Shown here in pieces: positions 58,357-64,000 of a DNA stretch of 64,000 nt. Under the pieces are notes generated by a model. The model searched no databases, was not told where the DNA came from, and saw only the letters and a program-made list of their open reading frames with translations. Each line of letters opens with the position of its first letter. Position 1 is the stretch's first letter. Made by a program: the position numbers and the translations under genes. The stretch comes from Cycas panzhihuaensis (taxonomy: Eukaryota > Cycadophyta), in assembly GCA_023213395.1 (NCBI GenBank), contig CM041465.1:209629741-209693740 (forward strand), given 5' to 3'.

Positions 58357-61300
58357 TTAAATATGTTCTCATGATCTTGAAAATACTTAAGATGAGTCAA
58401 ATTTCATTTCTTTGGGTATTTCTCCACTAAAAAGTACATTAAGCAACATCAAAATTTATGTTGGTACCTACAAGCCATCACATTATATGTATATATACCT
58501 CTAAAAATTCAAATAATAAACTTACAAAAGTGCTAATTTTCACTTGAGTCATTTTTAATAATTAAATATTATATCAAATCTTTATTAAGTGGGTTTATGT
58601 AACTAGTTGTCTTGAAGTTACCAGAGTCATCTTTCCAACACAATTATCTATTTCAAATTTGAACTTTATATGATTAAGTTATGGGCAAAATTATGCCTCC
58701 ATGCCATAAAAAGATATGTTGAGATAAAAAATAGGGTTTAGGCCTTATCTCAAAATAACACATGGCTATATGAACAAGCTTATATGACCATGTGCTAGAC
58801 TTTAGGGGGGATAACAAATTTCAAATGTCAATCCAATCTTATTTAATATGTGATCAACTATAAAAAAATAAATCATATACCATCTATTTATTTTTCACAA
58901 TTTTTGAAATTCTTATGATTTCATATTCACCACAATATAGGTTTACATATGTGCCTCTAACTTGAGGTATCTCTATTTCATAGATCATATAAAATATAGG
59001 TTTGTTCTATCAAATTTTAGTCTTATAAATTATACCTAAATAAAGGATATCACTATACTTGGGGTAGTGATGACATGACATAATAGAAGATTTACCTCTT
59101 TCAAGCCATAATGACCCTCATAATAAAAATCAATTTGTAGATCTTGATCGATCCTGCGAGCTCAAGTCTGCCTATGTAGTTCCTCACTAGTGACGTCTAT
59201 GCTCACCCTCTCAACTCAACTTAGGCCTATAACAATGCTTAATAAATTATATCTTATGCTTTTCCATACTCTACTGCAACCCATTCTTAGCTTTATGAAT
59301 GTATAGCTTAATTCGAATGTCCTTGTCACATGTTGCCTGGCATTCTTCTTATAGTTGTGAATAACTTTTTTTTTCTGTATAAATAATTAGGTAACAAAGT
59401 TACTTATTTCATACCAAAATTCACTCTTTTCACCTTAGTTAGGCTTATGTAATAGCTTAGTACCTCACATGTATTAATATGCCTGCAATCTCATCTTGGA
59501 TATGTATCAACTATATTTTCATGTCTCAATGACCACACATAACAAGTGTGTTTCTTTATAAATAAATAATCACCCATGGGTTTTTCCATCATAACTAGCC
59601 TTTTGGCATGGTTAGGTTCATCTCTTGAATTATTTACATAAGTTGTTTACTAGTTATAGTTTATGTTCATTCAATGGATGTCACTTAGTTAACATTTTAG
59701 TTGGTAGATCTTTTTTAGTTGTTATTTGATTACAAAAGCTTTGATTAGGACATGATTATCTACTTGTTATTTTGTTTTGAGCTATGAGAGTTGAAAGATT
59801 ACAAATTGGATAATTGAATGCATGTGATTGTGATGATCTTTATTTGTTGATGATTGAAATTATAACTTAGTGTTATGTTCTTATCTAATATGGTTCATAA
59901 AACTTCTCTAAGTCTTCCTTTTTTTATCACTTCTTTTTTAATACTATCAAGTGTTATGATTAATTTAAGTCTTGTTTCTACTATTTTTTGACATCTTTCC
60001 TTCATGATATAGTCTTAATTAAAGACATTACTATTTTTAGAGGGCACATTAAGTTAATTCTAATGTTTTCTATTTATTTTTCTATCTCTTTTAGTCTTTT
60101 CTATATTATCATATTTTTGGCAATACTAAAAATGCAACAATATAAATAAAATGTGGCAATATTTACGTTTTCTATTTTATTTATGTTATCATATTTTTAG
60201 TAGAATGTCATATTTTTTACTATTATGCCCATAAGTTAAGAAATAGAACATAGATTTCTCACCTATTTGATCTAATTTCTGCCTAATTTTGTAGCTTGGT
60301 ACCACTCCACTTGCCCTAATTAATCCATAATAATCTTGCCTTCCTCCGTGTAAGATTTGGTTGAGAAACGTTAGCCCAAACTATGGGTAGAAACCATGGC
60401 TTTATCATTCATGCTCTTACTTCTTTTTTTTATAAATCCCCATGTGTTTTTAGAGGGGAGGAGAGTTTTTAGATGTAATGAAATGCTGCCAAATATTTTC
60501 CAGCACTCCTTATTAGTGATTTATTCCTAATTGAAGTGAATTAGAAGTCATCTTCTAAGAAACTTGTGAACTCTACTAGAAAGATTATGAGACCATCTTT
60601 GGCTTAATTATTTCTTAGTTCTCAAATTCACCCCTTCACCCACATGTTGGGTCTTCTTCTCTTAGTTTCTACTAATTCTTTGGCTAAATTCTTCTCTTCT
60701 ACAACTTATATTACTCTCAAGTTTATCATTTTTATGGTGTTTAGAGCTCTCTTTAGAACATGTTAGGCAAGAATATAGTATCAATCTAAGGTATAGTACA
60801 CTCATTTTTATCAGGTTTGAAGTATCTTTTTATAATTTAGTGTTTATTTTACCAATTAAAGTAGTTTGCTATGGCTTAATTAAAATAAAAAGATATATAT
60901 ATATTTTCATTGTAATTTCCATAATTTTTTGTCAAAGTTTACTTATTTCTTTTTCTCATTGAATGATATGACTTGGAGATCAAACCTGTTTTGATTTCTA
61001 TCTCATTCTCACATTGCTGGAAGAACTAAAAGGGGTCATTTTGAGGGATTGAACCAATTTCAATCTATAATATGGATTACCATTGAGCCAAATTACTTTT
61101 CTACCCCTTTTCTTATTCATATTTATAATTTACAAAAAAGTTGATCTCAACAAAGGGTGAAACAAATCAAGCTAATTCTTGGTGAAGAGATGAGTTGTAA
61201 GCAAAGTGACTTTTGATTAAGAGAGTGTCTTTACTCTCTTCCATAGAGTTTTAGACAACTTATGAATTTGCTTGTTATCAAAATTACTCATGTGCAATAG

Positions 61301-63095
61301 AAATATTACCAAAATTTTGATATATTATCCAAAGTTGCTTTCAAATTTTTTTCTTTTAAATGTGATAGTTTAAATATCAAATGCTTTTGATTCTTTAATT
61401 AATTGGCTTCATTCTAAAGTAATGGTAATAAAAAGATGGTGAATCTATTACTTCATAGCTCTATTGTAAGGTACTCACTAATCCTCATATTTTATAACTT
61501 TTCTTTTTGCCTGTAAGATAACATAAACAAAAAAAAGGGAAAAGCAAAAGGAATGACCTTTCACTCATATGGCTTATTGAATTATTTATTGATCTTTCTT
61601 CCTTGTTTACTCATAAGAATGAAAAGATAGAAAGTGAATGTTTGGTTTGGAATAGATAGTTATAATTGCATGTTTCTTAGATTGTCATATTCTTTTACTT
61701 TATAGTAAGTAGGTCATAAAAGGATTGAAAAGAGGTGAAAGAATAGTAACTTAAATAACCATAAGTATAATGAAAGAACTTGGAATCCTTTTTTGCTTAT
61801 GTGATTAGTTTCTTTCTTTTATAATCCAATGAAAGAAAACAAATAAAAGAAAGGAAAGGAAATGCATCCATCTATGTATGATTTGATTATTATGTTATGT
61901 GTATGATTGTTGTTTGCATTCAATCTTAAGTTGTATGCTAGACTTACACATAGGTATGGATTACTCTTATTTAGTCCCTTTAGGATAGGTCTCATCCCTT
62001 TGTTTAGGACTTGCTTGATTACTCAAGACTTAGAATCCCTTGTGTATAAGCTTATCCTCTCCTAAGGATAAATACTTCTCTATGTTAGGAGTCTTTTAAT
62101 TAATTAAGACTTGATATCCCCATCGTACAAACTACTCCTTCCTTAAGATCATCTATTTCTAGTCATGTTCTAAATGCTAGAGGAGGTGGCTTACTATTAT
62201 CATTTAGGTTAAGAATTAATTCCTCTTTCTACCTTCATCTTTAAGTGTGGGAACTCATTAGAATCAACTATAGGCACCCCTAAGTTGTTCATCTGCATGG
62301 ATGGATCATCACCAAGTAAGGAAGTCTACAATAATTAACGCTTGATAGGGTCACTAATCTAGGGTCTAAGCTCTTCTAGGTCCTCACGCTTATCAATCCT
62401 CCTACTCTTTAGCTAGTACGATGTAGATTACTCCTTTTTAAGTGAGAATAGAGGTCTAAGTTAGACTTTTATCCATATAAAGATTTTATGGATATATATA
62501 GAGGAAACCTAAGATGAATACTTTGGGTTAAGGATCCCCAATAATCTTTTTACCTATTAGAGAGTTACTTGTGACCTCCTTGAGATTAAGGGGACTTTTG
62601 TCTAATTTAATTCATTGATTTAAGTGCTAATGGTATTTGAGTTCTATTTGATTTTATTATATATATGTGAAGTAGCTTAATTTGTAAGTTAGTTCAATCT
62701 ATACATCTTTCATCTAGCACACAAGTAAAGAGACTTCTTCAGAGAGGTTGATTGAAAGGTCCACCCTTGAGACATATCATCATTAGTTCCTTTTCACATA
62801 GATTTAATAGGTCGTTGGTCCTAAGATGTGAAACCATTTTTAATGACCATACTGAGGAATTACTAAAGCTTCTTAGCTATGTGTTTTAGACTCATATCTT
62901 GCACACTTGCTTGAGTCCTTCACTAAATTACATCTAGTCTAATTCACTTTATAAGACCTTTCTATGCTAGTTTATTGACTCTATCATATATCATTCCATA
63001 GATCACCATAGATTATTTCCTCATCTTAGTTCTGAAGCACCCATGTCTTATCTTCATACCCCTCTTACATATCCTTATGAGTAGAACCTGCTGGA
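58352..63095. other. No recognisable gene
   Basis: Almost 5 kb of AT-rich DNA with no open stretch of note and no LTR pair. Purine runs resembling polypurine tracts occur at 58801-58812 (tttaggggggat) and 60451-60466 (agaggggaggagag). A TATA-like tttataaatcccc lies at 60430. Without matching LTRs these cannot be assigned. Confidence 0.45.
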
Positions 63096-63393
63096 TGTTA
63101 ATAAATCAAAGTCATTAGATTAATTATATGAAGGTGACTTTATGTTAGCTAAGTCACATAGTTAAATGTAATTTAATTTATATTTAAGTATATTTTGGGA
63201 TCATGTCATTAGGCATAAAACTCCTTTGGAAACCCTAATGTACATCCTCTGATATATAAGCCTAAATATAAAAGGGAGAGTCATAATTCTCACCTTTTAT
63301 TTTTGCTCTCAATCTTGTTCTCTTCATTTTGCTCTTATTATATGCTATTGCTTTAATGTAGTGGAGTGTGACAACTAGATACTTTACCCAACA
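63096..63393 (+). repeat. Element K 5' LTR
   Basis: 298 bp with intact ends tgttaataaa...acccaaca, directly followed by a primer site, so it is a plus-strand 5' LTR. It holds a TATA-like gatatataagcc at 63251 with a tataaaaggg at 63268. The rest of the element lies beyond the window. The start is inferred from TGTTA and the expected size, because the partner is not visible. Confidence 0.7.
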
Positions 63394-63395
63394 AC

Positions 63396-63407
63396 TGGTA
63401 TCAGATC
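63396..63407 (+). other. Element K primer binding site
   Basis: tggtatcagatc, a perfect plant Met-tRNA-type site, two bases after the LTR end. Confidence 0.9.
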
Positions 63408-64000
63408 TATTATTAACCCCATTTCCCCACTAGGCTTGCAGAGAGCTATTAATACCTTTCACTCACAATTCATGTGAGTTTGAGATCTTATTTAAGAATT
63501 TTATTTCGAATTAGAGAGCTTAAAATTATATTATTTTATATGTTACTATATTTGATATACGTGCAGAATTTTAGAGGTGAAAAGACTAATTTTTGAAGCC
63601 GTCTGGTTGCCAAAACAACCTCAGAAGCATTAAAGGCCTAAAATTTTATAAAAAATTTGACCATCTCAGATTTTAAAAAAATTTGATATTTATGGTCACC
63701 TAGCTAAGAGAATCATTTTTATCTTTTAGAGTATCTTTAGATTCAACCTATAACAACCATTTTTGGCTAAAATAAAAGGTTAAAATTTATGAATGAGTAA
63801 CCTATGACACCATTCTTAATAAAATCCTTTAAATATGAGCTAAAAATCTTTTTTTTTTTAGGGATCTAGTATATTTGTATCTCTGGAGCATTTCAAGATA
63901 AATCTCATCAAATTTCATCTACTAGTTAATGAGATCTTTGTAATTTTTTTATGGATACTGAATCTGCCTACTCAACCCCACAAAAAACGTTACGAGGATA
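63408..64000 (+). other. Element K leader, runs off the window
   Basis: AT-rich internal DNA with no coding sequence yet. gag would be expected beyond 64000. Confidence 0.6.

Overview
The window reads as intergenic DNA from a land plant, most likely a seed plant with a very large, repeat-rich genome. Grounds: plant-type Ty1/copia and Ty3/gypsy LTR retrotransposons primed by the initiator-Met tRNA (TGGTATCAGAGC or TGGTATCAGATC), a plant L1-type LINE with an ORF2 RNase H domain, and no intact host gene. The bulk is strongly AT-rich. Nearly every coding remnant is broken by stop codons that sit where Gln, Arg or Trp codons are expected, which fits long-term C-to-T decay of methylated DNA. I cannot name the species.

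Layout. From 1 to about 24.7 kb is one stack of insertions. The host is a plus-strand Ty3/gypsy element (A: gag, protease, RT and RNase H at 1-2495; integrase at 17018-18220; C-terminus at 24555-24730). It is split by a minus-strand Ty3/gypsy element (B, 2496-17017). B is split in its gag by a minus-strand Ty1/copia element (C, 6923-15769). C is split in its RNase H by a solo LTR (D, 7612-8246). Separately, A's 3' coding end is split by a full-length, GC-richer LINE (E, 18235-24540) with a perfect 14-bp target-site duplication. LTR pairs, primer sites, polypurine tracts and most target duplications can be read directly.

From 25.4 to 37.2 kb lie two very decayed plus-strand copia elements (F and G) with an irregular tandem repeat of about 87 bp between them. 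From 37.6 to 43.2 kb is a minus-strand Ty3/gypsy remnant (H), split by a 2.55-kb plus-strand non-autonomous LTR element (N). At 44.36-45.27 kb is an intron-free, single-frame but stop-interrupted copy of a host BRCT-domain gene. This is the only cellular gene sequence I recognise.

From 46.3 to 52.5 kb come an isolated short LTR, an 0.85-kb AT microsatellite, and a 2.1-kb gag-only LTR element (J, TSD gaacc). J's 5' LTR and the adjoining host DNA were later duplicated in tandem (1006-bp unit), all inside an older ~620-bp tandem repeat. From 52.5 to 63.1 kb is mostly unrecognisable, with one LTR at 56.67-57.26 kb that has a primer site on one side and a polypurine tract on the other. A plus-strand 5' LTR with an intact primer site starts at 63096 and its element runs off the window.

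No gene here appears able to make a complete product. The interest lies in insertion chronology, the non-autonomous elements, the decay pattern and the captured or relict BRCT gene. All protein assignments come from reading motifs by eye, not from a search.
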